Part shown: in pieces, positions 16,780-24,226 of the stretch
Position numbering within the stretch: the first letter of the stretch is position 1
How the letters are laid out: each line of letters begins with the position of its first letter
Assembly (NCBI GenBank): GCA_023395515.1
Contig: JAEWZB010000110.1
Span: 1-39,400 of the forward strand
Direction: 5' to 3'
DNA from: Bacillota bacterium
GTDB lineage: Bacteria > Bacillota > Syntrophomonadia > Syntrophomonadales > Syntrophomonadaceae
Length of the DNA stretch: 39,400 bases
Translations under genes and position numbers: made by a program
The notes under the pieces: generated by a model
The model's database searches: none
Told to the model about the DNA's origin: nothing
What the model saw: only the letters and a program-made list of their open reading frames with translations

Positions 16780-17382
16780 ATGTCCTGCGCTACAGCTAAT
16801 ATTACATTTCTCCCGGTCCAAGATGCGTATGTGGCGGAATTTTATCCTGATACCAATTTTGGTTGTTCTCCGTATTTATTCACTAACCGTTTTCAAGGTT
16901 GTGGTGACATTTATAGAACTTATATAAAGTTTGATTTGTGCAGTATGATATGTAATCAAATTCCGCCTAATAGCTGTATTAGGTATGCATGTTTATGGTT
17001 TCCTCTTTATCGTAATGAGGTGCCTATATGCGGTAATACACTTTATGTTTACCGAGTCATTCAAGATTGGGAAGAACATTGCATCACTTGGAATAACCAG
17101 CCCATAACGGCATTAATACCGGATGGTTCAACTTTTGTTGCTCCTGATGATCAATATGTTCATATTGATATAACTGATTTAGTGAATTGGTGGTATAACG
17201 GTCTTTATCCTAACTTTGGTTTACAGCTAAGATGTGATGAGGACTTTGACAGCCTGTTAGCCTTTTTCAGTCGCGAATATCCCAATAGTGATTATTGGCC
17301 TCGGTTAACCGTTTGGTATAGTGAAAACTGTTGTTCTCCTTTTCCCTGCAGATGTAACTCGTGTGATTTCGCTTCTGAATAA
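16780..17382 (+). CDS. Cys-rich DNRLRE-type (CBM96-like) protein
   Basis: The 200-residue protein is a single DNRLRE-like beta-sandwich. Signs are the opening ITFLPVQDAYVAE, NFGCSPYLF, the YIKFDL core, WNNQP and the closing YWPRLTVWY. This family usually occurs in secreted or wall-bound proteins and can bind polysaccharide. There is no signal peptide and the C-terminus holds a Cys cluster (CCSPFPCRCNSC), so a spore-surface or non-classically exported role is possible. GAAAGGAGTGAT precedes ATG. Transcription is probably stand-alone: the upstream gene points away and a hairpin follows. Confidence 0.75.
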   Translation: MSCATANITFLPVQDAYVAEFYPDTNFGCSPYLFTNRFQGCGDIYRTYIKFDLCSMICNQIPPNSCIRYACLWFPLYRNEVPICGNTLYVYRVIQDWEEHCITWNNQPITALIPDGSTFVAPDDQYVHIDITDLVNWWYNGLYPNFGLQLRCDEDFDSLLAFFSREYPNSDYWPRLTVWYSENCCSPFPCRCNSCDFASE

Positions 17383-17393
17383 ATCCTCTAGAA

Positions 17394-17423
17394 AACACCC
17401 TAGCTGAATGCTAGGGTGTTAGT
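17394..17423 (-). terminator. intrinsic terminator, probably for the slipin gene
   Basis: AACACCCTAGC (17394-17404) and GCTAGGGTGTT (17410-17420) form an 11-bp stem with a 5-base loop. On the minus strand TTTTC follows the stem; on the plus strand the tail is weaker. It may serve both convergent genes. Confidence 0.75.
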
Positions 17424-17440
17424 GTTTATTCAAGCTGCAT

Positions 17441-18256
17441 TTATTTTAAGTAGGAAGGACCTTCACCTTCTTTATCATCGGGCTGTTTACTTTTTTTGCT
17501 TAGATCAGGCAATAGTTTGCCCAGTTCCATGGGCAGCGGGAAAAGTATGGTAGTATTTTGTGAATTAGCCACCTCAGATAAAGATCTTAACATTCTCAAA
17601 GTCAGACTACCTTCGGCAGCAGATAAAATGTCAGCTGCTTCCGCTAATTTTTCAGACGCTTGCCTTTCCCCTTCAGCTTGTATTATGGCAGCCCTTCTAT
17701 CTCTCTCCGCTTGAGCCTGTCTGGCAATAGCCCTTTGCATTTCGGTAGGCAGAACCACATCTTTAATTTCTACTGATACTACTTTTATACCCCAGGGATC
17801 AGTAGCTTCATCAACTATTTTCTGAATAGTTTGGTTTAATTTCTCTCTATCGGATAAAAGCTGATCCAACTCTGCGGTTCCGGCTACACTTCTTAAAGTT
17901 GTTTGAGCCAATAAATTAGTAGCTTCATGGTATCTTTCCACATTCACAATAGCTTTATCAGCATTAACTACCCGGTAGTATAAAACGGCATTAACTTTAG
18001 TAGTAACATTATCTCTGGTAATAACCTCCTGAGGCGGAACATCATAAGTAATAACTCTTAAGGAAACCCGTTCAATTTTATCTATAATGGGAATTATAAA
18101 AAATAGCCCCGGCCCTTTTACTCCCGCCAGACGACCTAAACGAAATAAAACGGCTCTTTCATACTCGGGAATGATTTTAATAGCTGCTCCTAATATCGCC
18201 ACTAGAATAACAATTATAGCTATCCAATCAAAAATCACATTTAAAAAAGATGTCAT
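17441..18256 (-). CDS. slipin / stomatin-like SPFH protein
   Basis: The 271-residue membrane protein has one N-terminal membrane segment (about 8-30), then the SPFH/band-7 domain (IIPEYERAVLFRLGR, ITYDVPPQEVITRDNV) and the usual Ala/Glu-rich coiled coil (about 180-235). Slipins form oligomeric rings that organise membrane microdomains. The gene lies 15 bases after an NfeD-type protease gene, the standard bacterial pairing; archaeal homologues of such proteases cleave the stomatin partner. AGGAGGTAATGTT precedes ATG. Confidence 0.93.
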   Translation of the reverse strand: MTSFLNVIFDWIAIIVILVAILGAAIKIIPEYERAVLFRLGRLAGVKGPGLFFIIPIIDKIERVSLRVITYDVPPQEVITRDNVTTKVNAVLYYRVVNADKAIVNVERYHEATNLLAQTTLRSVAGTAELDQLLSDREKLNQTIQKIVDEATDPWGIKVVSVEIKDVVLPTEMQRAIARQAQAERDRRAAIIQAEGERQASEKLAEAADILSAAEGSLTLRMLRSLSEVANSQNTTILFPLPMELGKLLPDLSKKSKQPDDKEGEGPSYLK

Positions 18257-18271
18257 AACATTACCTCCTTA

Positions 18272-19600
18272 TTATTCACTTTTTTTATGTTTAACTACTA
18301 AGACCAAGGCTTGCCGGGCTATTACCTCCACTTTTTCCCCCTCAGGTATAGTAGCTTGGTCTTCTGCCAGTGCATTCCAGATCTCGCCTTTTAACTTTAT
18401 CTGCCCATAAGGCTTTAATTCTGCTATAACTAGGCCGGTTTGCTTAATAAATTCATCGGCTCCATGTACAGGACTAAGTTTTCTTAACCGCCAGATTCCG
18501 GCTAACATAACCGCTACTAAACCGGCTCCCACCAGTCCTATTCCTATAGCCATAACCTTAAAATTGGTAAACCAACCACTGGGCATCATAGGTTCTATCG
18601 GTACAAATAAAATACCTAAAACAATGCTTACTACTCCCCCGGCTGCCAACACCCCATAGGTGGGAGTAAAAGCTTCCGCAATCAATAATCCTACCCCTAA
18701 CAGGATAAGAAGTCCCGCCGCTATATTTATTTCAAATGAGCCCATGCCCAATAACCCCAAAATCAAGCATATGGAACCTAAAACTTCCGGGAATAAAAAG
18801 CCCGGAGAACTAAAACCTATTATTAAGCCGTAAATGCCCAGCATAAGAAGAATAACGGCAATAGTAGGGTCACTTATGACATTAATTATTTTTTCTTCGG
18901 CAATCTTCTCTAAATCGACTACCTTAGCATCTGCAGTAGTTAAGGTAACAAGATTATTATTAACCGTAATCTGTAAACCATCCACTTGAGTTAACAGGTC
19001 TTCCAAATTAGGAGCGGTAAATTCAATAATATTGTTGTCTAATGCTTCCTTAGCATCAAAAGACAAGTTTTCCGTGACAAAACGAGCCGCAATATCACCG
19101 GGTCTCCCTCTATCCTGGGCCACCGTTTTCATATGCGCCGCTAAAAAGTTAATAGTTTTTTGATCAGCAGCTTGCGGCGATTCCCCCGGAGCCGACATAG
19201 TGACAGGCATAGCCGCACCACAGGTAGTTCCCGGAGTCATAGCTGCAATATGGCCACTTATTAATATGAAGGTTCCGGCCGAAGCTGCAATTCCGCCACT
19301 GGGAGTAACATAAGTAATAACCGGAATATTAGTTCCTGATATAACCTCAATAATATCCAGCGTGGAATTCACCAAGCCCCCGGGAGTATTAAGCTTGATT
19401 ACCAGAGCATCAGCATTGTACTCTTCGGCCATTTTTATAGCCCGGTTAATATGCTGATAAGTCCCGGCCGTAACTGTGTTCTCTACGGTAACCGTATAGA
19501 CTAAGGGCTTATCACTTTGGGCCAGTATGGTCATTGGCGAACTGCACAAAAAACTTAAAATAAATATGACTAAAAGTATTTTTTTAATGTTTAAGTTCAT
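18272..19600 (-). CDS. nfeD: long-form NfeD ClpP-class membrane serine protease
   Basis: The 442-residue protein has a signal peptide (1-28) and an extracytoplasmic ClpP-like protease domain (about 33-225). The nucleophile is probably Ser107 in GGIAASAGTFI and the general base Lys148 in DQKTINFL. Four or five membrane helices follow (about 235-370), then a C-terminal OB-fold NfeD domain (about 375-440). The length fits the full 1510-N type. It is encoded directly upstream of its slipin partner and probably shares its transcript. Role: quality control of membrane microdomain proteins. GGGGAATCAAT precedes ATG. Confidence 0.92.
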   Translation of the reverse strand: MNLNIKKILLVIFILSFLCSSPMTILAQSDKPLVYTVTVENTVTAGTYQHINRAIKMAEEYNADALVIKLNTPGGLVNSTLDIIEVISGTNIPVITYVTPSGGIAASAGTFILISGHIAAMTPGTTCGAAMPVTMSAPGESPQAADQKTINFLAAHMKTVAQDRGRPGDIAARFVTENLSFDAKEALDNNIIEFTAPNLEDLLTQVDGLQITVNNNLVTLTTADAKVVDLEKIAEEKIINVISDPTIAVILLMLGIYGLIIGFSSPGFLFPEVLGSICLILGLLGMGSFEINIAAGLLILLGVGLLIAEAFTPTYGVLAAGGVVSIVLGILFVPIEPMMPSGWFTNFKVMAIGIGLVGAGLVAVMLAGIWRLRKLSPVHGADEFIKQTGLVIAELKPYGQIKLKGEIWNALAEDQATIPEGEKVEVIARQALVLVVKHKKSE

Positions 19601-19667
19601 ATTGATTCCCCTAAAATAGCAATCATTTATTACTAATATTATCTAACCGTAAAAGAATAATGCACGT

Positions 19668-20525
19668 TTAAGCTAATTCGGCTAAATGATGAGCTAAAGC
19701 CGCTAATTCTTGAGACATAGCATCCAATTGCTCCATATTAGCCGCTACAGTTTGGGTCATTGATGCTTGCTGCTGTACGACTTCCGCAGTGGAAATTACT
19801 CCTCCCGTGATACCTTTTACCGATTCTTCAATCTTTTGCAATATACTTGATATTTTATCTACTGATGAGGAGCTATTTTCAGCTAGCTTACGCACTTCAT
19901 CAGCTACAACGGCAAAACCTTTGCCATGTTCCCCACTACGGGCCGCTTCAATCGCAGCATTAAAACCTAATAACTTAGTTTGTTTAGCAGTAGAATTAAT
20001 AATACTTAAAACTTCACTAGTTTCATCTAAATTGCTAATGGCAACATTCGCAATGGAAATTAACTTTTGTCCCCTTCTAGCTACCTCTTGGGCCAGATTA
20101 GCAACCTCTTCCACTACCTTGCTTACATTTTGCATGGTAGCTGACATATCAGCCGACATATCGGCCAGATTTTCTGCCTCTTTATGTAATTCACCAATCA
20201 TTTGTTGTCTAGACTCTACCAAGGTCATCATAAGATCAGCCCCATGTGATTCTACCACTGCCACATGTTCCTTTTTATTGGCATAAATTGTACTAGTTAC
20301 CTTTTCATTGCCGGTAGCTTCAATTACTAAGTCTAAATGGGGAATACTTAATAATTTATTAACATCACTAAAAACCGGAATGCCTAAATTCTTGGCTAAT
20401 AATATTCCCGGAGCCGTTTGGTTAATATCACAAATACCCAGAACCTTAACATTTTTTATACCTTGCAAAGCCTTTAAGACAGATGTTCCTCCTATTCCTC
20501 CACCAACAATAACAACGTTACTCAT
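19668..20525 (-). CDS. cytosolic chemoreceptor with N-terminal NAD(P)-binding Rossmann domain
   Basis: The 285-residue protein opens with a dinucleotide-binding fold: VVIVGGGIGG (G8, G10, G13) and Asp33 after the second strand (GICDIN), which favours NAD over NADP. That fold ends at about residue 95. After a short helix comes a methyl-accepting-chemotaxis signalling hairpin whose tip is NAAIEAARSGEHGKGF followed by AVVADEVRKLAE. There are no membrane helices and no HAMP domain. The most direct reading is a soluble receptor that reports pyridine-nucleotide redox state, or a ligand of the fold, to CheA. No che genes are nearby. GGGGGG precedes ATG by eight bases. Confidence 0.85.
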   Translation of the reverse strand: MSNVVIVGGGIGGTSVLKALQGIKNVKVLGICDINQTAPGILLAKNLGIPVFSDVNKLLSIPHLDLVIEATGNEKVTSTIYANKKEHVAVVESHGADLMMTLVESRQQMIGELHKEAENLADMSADMSATMQNVSKVVEEVANLAQEVARRGQKLISIANVAISNLDETSEVLSIINSTAKQTKLLGFNAAIEAARSGEHGKGFAVVADEVRKLAENSSSSVDKISSILQKIEESVKGITGGVISTAEVVQQQASMTQTVAANMEQLDAMSQELAALAHHLAELA

Positions 20526-20599
20526 CAGTCAATCCCCCCGACTTTCATTTCTTCTTACCTATAATATACTTTATATAATTAGTAAAAAAATAAAGTATT

Positions 20600-21259
20600 T
20601 TAGTTTTTGTTCATTAACTCGATTGTTTTACATATATCACTGATCATATTCGGGTTAATAGCTGTTTGTCCGTCATTGTAATTTTTAATATATTTAATTA
20701 TTTCTTTTCGGTTTAATATAGGAACATGCAAACGGGTATTATTATTACTTAATCTGTACTGGACATGATCACAAGACAAAACAATAATGCCTTGGGTAGG
20801 AACATTTTTTAAGCCTAAATTACGATATAGAAAACCTTTGAGGCGATATTCGTGTGAGTCAACTTGACTTATAGGATTAACCAGCATTTTTGAGTAGCCA
20901 TTTTTCTTATGTAATATCCAATTACTGCGACTATCGATATCTATAATTCCGCCCCGTTCTCCACCGTAATTTTTAGTTTCGATATGAAAGATTCCGTTGG
21001 GACCTACTATTACGGTATCATATTCATTAGTATGCTCTAAATCAGGTCCTAATTTGACATTGTGATAAATCTTGTACCGTTTATCACTTTTTTCTAAACT
21101 TCTTAAAGTTGATTGCACCTTCTTCTCGCCCTGGTCACCGCTTTTTCTTATTTTAATCCGAATCTTTTGCTTTCTTCGTTGCTGTAAAGCCCATATACAA
21201 TAAATAGCAATGCCAAGCACTAACAAGATAGGGCTAGCTAATAAAACATACTTAAGCAT
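20600..21259 (-). CDS. membrane-anchored NERD nuclease-related protein
   Basis: The 219-residue protein has one N-terminal membrane helix (about 3-25) followed by a basic stretch, then a NERD domain (about 42-160). It shows the restriction-endonuclease-like pattern GDQGEKKV, EYDTVIVGPNGIFHIETKNY (Asp and E-x-K) and a later Gln in NPISQVDSH. NERD proteins are predicted nucleases or DNA-processing factors; activity is rarely shown. It is followed on the same strand, after about 75 bases, by the chemoreceptor gene, but a common role is not apparent. Confidence 0.85.
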   Translation of the reverse strand: MLKYVLLASPILLVLGIAIYCIWALQQRRKQKIRIKIRKSGDQGEKKVQSTLRSLEKSDKRYKIYHNVKLGPDLEHTNEYDTVIVGPNGIFHIETKNYGGERGGIIDIDSRSNWILHKKNGYSKMLVNPISQVDSHEYRLKGFLYRNLGLKNVPTQGIIVLSCDHVQYRLSNNNTRLHVPILNRKEIIKYIKNYNDGQTAINPNMISDICKTIELMNKN

Positions 21260-21377
21260 AATTACCCTAATTACTCACCCCGCTATCTTTTTTAGTTTAA
21301 TCTATTATAACAAAAGATTAGAGTTTATTTTTCCGATATTGGGAAAAATATTAACAAGTAAAAAGGAGGTGGTTAAA

Positions 21378-21521
21378 ATTACCGATAATATACAGCCTAA
21401 AAAGAATATTGCTTATTGGCAGGATATCATTTGTAATAACCCTTTAGCTAAAGAGCAACTAAGCCAAGATTCCCTTTATGAAATAATTGATCAAAGATCT
21501 GATGATGATAACTTAAACTAA
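21378..21521 (+). CDS. small acidic protein, possible ATT start
   Basis: The frame encodes 47 residues (ITDNIQPKKNIAYWQDIICN to the end QRSDDDNLN). AAAGGAGG (21362-21369) is a perfect Shine-Dalgarno site, and the codon at the right distance (eight bases) is ATT at 21378. An in-frame GTG at 21369 overlaps the site itself and so is unlikely. ATT starts are rare (infC is the known example). The frame is open further upstream but without a ribosome binding site and across the NERD gene start. No family recognised. Confidence 0.45.
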   Translation: MTDNIQPKKNIAYWQDIICNNPLAKEQLSQDSLYEIIDQRSDDDNLN

Positions 21522-21595
21522 TATATCTATATAAAACGAGCAGGGATTTGGGGGTTTATAGTAGTATTATGTAGTCTAAAGGAAGTGACAAAAAT

Positions 21596-22396
21596 ATGTA
21601 CTACAAAATTTTCCCCATATACAATGGCTCGTTTTCAGTGTCTTTCGGTGAGAATTTGCCCTATTTTAAAAAAATTAGAGATATCCCCAGTTTTGTATTT
21701 CTGTTAATCGGTGATGATAATGAAAAAATATTAGTTGACTCAGGTTTTGCCACTGATTATGTGCCGGGCATTGATTCTACATTTTCCAGAAAGCCTCAGG
21801 AAGAACTATATAATGCTTTATTAGAGCTTAAAGTCTATCCCGAAGAAATAAATATGGTCATCCAAACTCATTTGCACTGGGATCATACCGGAGGCATGGC
21901 CCTATTTCCCCAGGCCTCTTTTTATGTGCAATCCCGGGAATTACTAGGGTTAATGAAGGTTGGCCCTTATGAAGAATGTTCTTTTAAACCTAACCACTGG
22001 CTGCCTTACCTTAACCGCTTTAAATTAATTGATGGGCATTATGAACTAAAACCCGGTCTTAACTTGCTTTGTTCCGGGAAGCATACCCCAGGCCACCAGG
22101 TAGTAGAAGTACAAACTAAATCAGGTAAAGTTATTTTAGGGGGGGATGTCCCCTTTGTATATGACCAGCTTTGGGATATGATTCCCGCAGAAATTTGGCA
22201 GCAATTCCGCCTCCAGGCTGATTCCAAATTTTTCTGGGATGAAGAAGTTAAATCAACCGTATATGCGAAATTAATGGCGGAAGAAAAGGCTAATCTAATA
22301 AATCCCCAATTAATTAGCCTGCCCAGCATAAAATCTCGCGCCGATATATTCCTGGCTTCCCATGACCCTCGTTTGAGAAAAATTAGCGCCTTGTGA
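21596..22396 (+). CDS. metallo-beta-lactamase-fold hydrolase, lactonase-like
   Basis: The 266-residue enzyme carries the dinuclear metal site HLHWDH (His92, His94, Asp96, His97), His167 in HTPGH, Asp184 in GGDVPF and a late His in LASHDP. The arrangement is that of the N-acyl-homoserine-lactonase-like branch (AiiA group), which also includes general lactonases and esterases. No signal peptide, so it is cytosolic. AAAGGAAGTG precedes ATG. A quorum-quenching role cannot be claimed from sequence alone. It appears to be transcribed alone or with the small frame 75 bases upstream. Confidence 0.87.
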   Translation: MYYKIFPIYNGSFSVSFGENLPYFKKIRDIPSFVFLLIGDDNEKILVDSGFATDYVPGIDSTFSRKPQEELYNALLELKVYPEEINMVIQTHLHWDHTGGMALFPQASFYVQSRELLGLMKVGPYEECSFKPNHWLPYLNRFKLIDGHYELKPGLNLLCSGKHTPGHQVVEVQTKSGKVILGGDVPFVYDQLWDMIPAEIWQQFRLQADSKFFWDEEVKSTVYAKLMAEEKANLINPQLISLPSIKSRADIFLASHDPRLRKISAL

Positions 22397-22680
22397 TTTG
22401 GGACGTTAGGGGTGAGGAGTAATAACTGGGAAGATGAGCATACCTTTTGCTGGAATGAAGGGGAAAGGCGAAAAGAAATCCCCTAAGCTTACAAGTTCAC
22501 TTATAATACCCGGCACTTTAAATAAAAGAAAACGCCTCCGCGGTTTCTAAAGCGGGCAAGTTTATTTAAACTGGTGTAGGTATGAAAAACCTATGCCTAC
22601 CAAAACCTTAAGACCGGCCCGCAATGGAAGGAAAAGAGTATGCTTAGCTTCCCTCCCCTGCAATAAGTGTAACCTAACCC
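22397..22680. other. intergenic region with hairpins, no gene seen
   Basis: The region contains several short inverted repeats, such as GTAGG (22576-22580) with CCTAC (22596-22600), and GGGGA/TCCCC near 22460-22484. I could not match it to any riboswitch class I know. No open frame with a ribosome binding site was seen. Confidence 0.3.
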
Positions 22681-22758
22681 CTATAAATAATTTCCTTTTT
22701 GATTTTTAGGAGCCGCTGCTGCTCTTCCAGCCAATTTATATGTTGTCTTAAACCCCAT
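22681..22758 (-). CDS. possible 25-residue peptide
   Basis: ATG at 22758 follows AAAAGGAG at eight bases' distance. The peptide (MGFKTTYKLAGRAAAAPKNQ, then five residues) is basic and ends at TAG. It begins 24 bases after the isochorismatase-like gene and would share its transcript. A CCCC/GGGG hairpin overlaps its start. No family recognised. Confidence 0.3.
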   Translation of the reverse strand: MGFKTTYKLAGRAAAAPKNQKGNYL

Positions 22759-22782
22759 GCCGGGGCTCCTTTTAAAGACTAA

Positions 22783-23337
22783 CTATTTCTTATAGTTTTT
22801 CATATACTCATCTAAAGTCATAACATCGGCAAATAGTGCCATATCCACCAGTCCGGCTTCATGCATCTGAGAAGTTGCGGAAGCGCAGCAATCACTAATG
22901 GCAATAACGTCATAGGCTCTAAAACGTGCATCAGAGGCAGTCTCACGTACACCTACATTAGTCCATACCCCGGTAACGACAACGGTATCTATTTTTTCTT
23001 CCCTTAAATATAAATCAAAATCAGTATAAACAAAGGTACTATGCCGGCGTTTTTGTACTATATAATCGCCTTTTTCTTCATCAGGCCTTAACTCATTTAT
23101 AAAATCAGATCCTTCCGAACCTTTTACCGCATGAACCGGGCGTACTTTAAAATCGGCATCATTTCTTCTATGGGCTTCCTGCACAAATACCACATTTATA
23201 TTATTTTCATGGGCAAACTTAACTAACTCTTGTAAATTAGGAACAATTTCTTCCCCCGCCGAACATCTAAAGGGAGCCTCAGGCCCGATAAAATCTTTTA
23301 ACATATCAATAATGGTAATACAATGTCTGCCTGCCAT
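22783..23337 (-). CDS. isochorismatase-family hydrolase lacking the catalytic Cys
   Basis: The 184-residue protein has the cysteine-hydrolase/isochorismatase fold, with Asp11 (IIDMLKDF) and Lys96 (VQKRRHSTF) of the usual triad. The position of the nucleophilic Cys in nicotinamidases is Gly129 (VTGVWTNVGVRETA). True isochorismatases such as EntB and PhzD also have Gly there, so ether-type hydrolysis is possible and nicotinamidase activity unlikely. No siderophore or phenazine genes lie nearby, so the substrate is open. AAGGAGG precedes ATG. Confidence 0.85.
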   Translation of the reverse strand: MAGRHCITIIDMLKDFIGPEAPFRCSAGEEIVPNLQELVKFAHENNINVVFVQEAHRRNDADFKVRPVHAVKGSEGSDFINELRPDEEKGDYIVQKRRHSTFVYTDFDLYLREEKIDTVVVTGVWTNVGVRETASDARFRAYDVIAISDCCASATSQMHEAGLVDMALFADVMTLDEYMKNYKK

Positions 23338-23424
23338 TTAAAGCCTCCTTATTTATAAAGTAAGACTTGATTCAAGGTGGAGTTTTAACTCCATTATAAA
23401 AAAGTGAGCGTAGCGAACATAAAA

Positions 23425-23556
23425 TCAGTAGTCCTGTAAGGGCTCCAGGACAGCTTTGGTAATACCTGCGATTTTGCCTTCGTCAATCAGTATATTAACC
23501 TTAATTAATCTATTACCTTGGGGAATCATGGCATTTTTCACCATGGCTTCTACCAT
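23425..23556 (-). CDS. possible small protein (43 residues)
   Basis: The frame from ATG 23556 to TGA 23425 encodes a peptide opening MVEAMVKNAMIPQGNRLIKV and ending EPLQDY. AAGGGAG lies 11 bases upstream. The frame is open further back to a TTG near 23599, giving a longer alternative. The pattern looks protein-like (alternating strand and helix), but no family was recognised. It may be a remnant. Confidence 0.35.
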   Translation of the reverse strand: MVEAMVKNAMIPQGNRLIKVNILIDEGKIAGITKAVLEPLQDY

Positions 23557-23787
23557 CCTTATGACAACTCCCTTCACTTGGTAAACATTAGCCCCCAATA
23601 CTGCCTTTAGTTTTTACCATTTCCCCAAATCTTTTCATCTTTATCTTGGTAAATAAAGTAAGCAGGCCAAAGGACCGATTTAATAGTTCCTTTGACCTGT
23701 TTTTCTTAAAAACCGCTATTAATTGCTGCTGATGCAGCATATTCCATAAAATTCTGGCCGATTTTTCAAAATTATTAATACTTACAG

Positions 23788-23816
23788 TTGAAATATTTTG
23801 TTTAAGGCGGTATAAT
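23788..23816 (+). promoter_or_regulatory. sigma-A-type promoter of tRNA-Leu
   Basis: TTGAAA (23788-23793) and TATAAT (23811-23816) are 17 bases apart, the same hexamers and spacing as the promoter at 111-139. Confidence 0.85.
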
Positions 23817-23834
23817 AACTTTTGTACCAAATAC

Positions 23835-23919
23835 GCGGATGTGGCGGAATTGGCAGACGCACCAGACTTAGGATCTGGCGTTGCGAGACGTGGAGGTTCG
23901 AGTCCTCTCATCCGCACCA
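23835..23919 (+). tRNA. tRNA-Leu (anticodon TAG)
   Basis: This is a class II tRNA with a long variable arm. Acceptor GCGGATG pairs with CATCCGC, the anticodon loop CTTAGGA gives TAG, the T loop is GGTTCGAGTCC and CCA is encoded at 23917-23919. Confidence 0.97.
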
Positions 23920-23994
23920 TGTTTAAAAACTATATTTTCTTGTTCAGCGTACAAGAGAATATAGTTAATTTTATATATTAACAAATGGGACTTT

Positions 23995-24029
23995 AACATG
24001 ATAGTTATTTAGCTATCATGTTTTTTATT
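23995..24029 (+). terminator. intrinsic terminator after tRNA-Leu
   Basis: AACATGATAG (23995-24004) pairs with CTATCATGTT (24013-24022), followed by TTTTATTTTT. Confidence 0.85.
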
Positions 24030-24051
24030 TTTAGGGGAACTGGTCAGCCCA

Positions 24052-24075
24052 CGGGAATTTCCCGGGAAATTCCCG
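24052..24075. repeat. 24-bp perfect palindrome
   Basis: The sequence is its own reverse complement over 24 bases and is centred on CCCGGG. Each half contains GGGAATTTCCC, itself a dyad. It is unusually GC-rich for the area and lies about 150 bases before the diguanylate cyclase gene. It could be a regulator site or a cruciform-prone repeat. Confidence 0.6.
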
Positions 24076-24226
24076 GTACTGTTTAGGGGTAGGTTTTAAG
24101 ATTTTCTTTAGATTCCCAGGGCTAGTCAAAAGTCGATTCATATATAATTTTGTTGTCTAAATAAAATCATTGTTGTAAGCTAAAAATGCTTTTATTTTAG
24201 ATAAATCATGAATTGAAGGAGTTCAG

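Noticed and set aside
22560..22605. Possible riboswitch aptamer in the 22.4-22.7 kb gap
   Set aside because: Only short unrelated hairpins; no conserved core of any riboswitch class I know and no suitable downstream gene on that strand.
23588..23920. 110-codon minus-strand frame over tRNA-Leu
   Set aside because: Its first third is the reverse complement of the tRNA and the rest shows no family or ribosome binding site.
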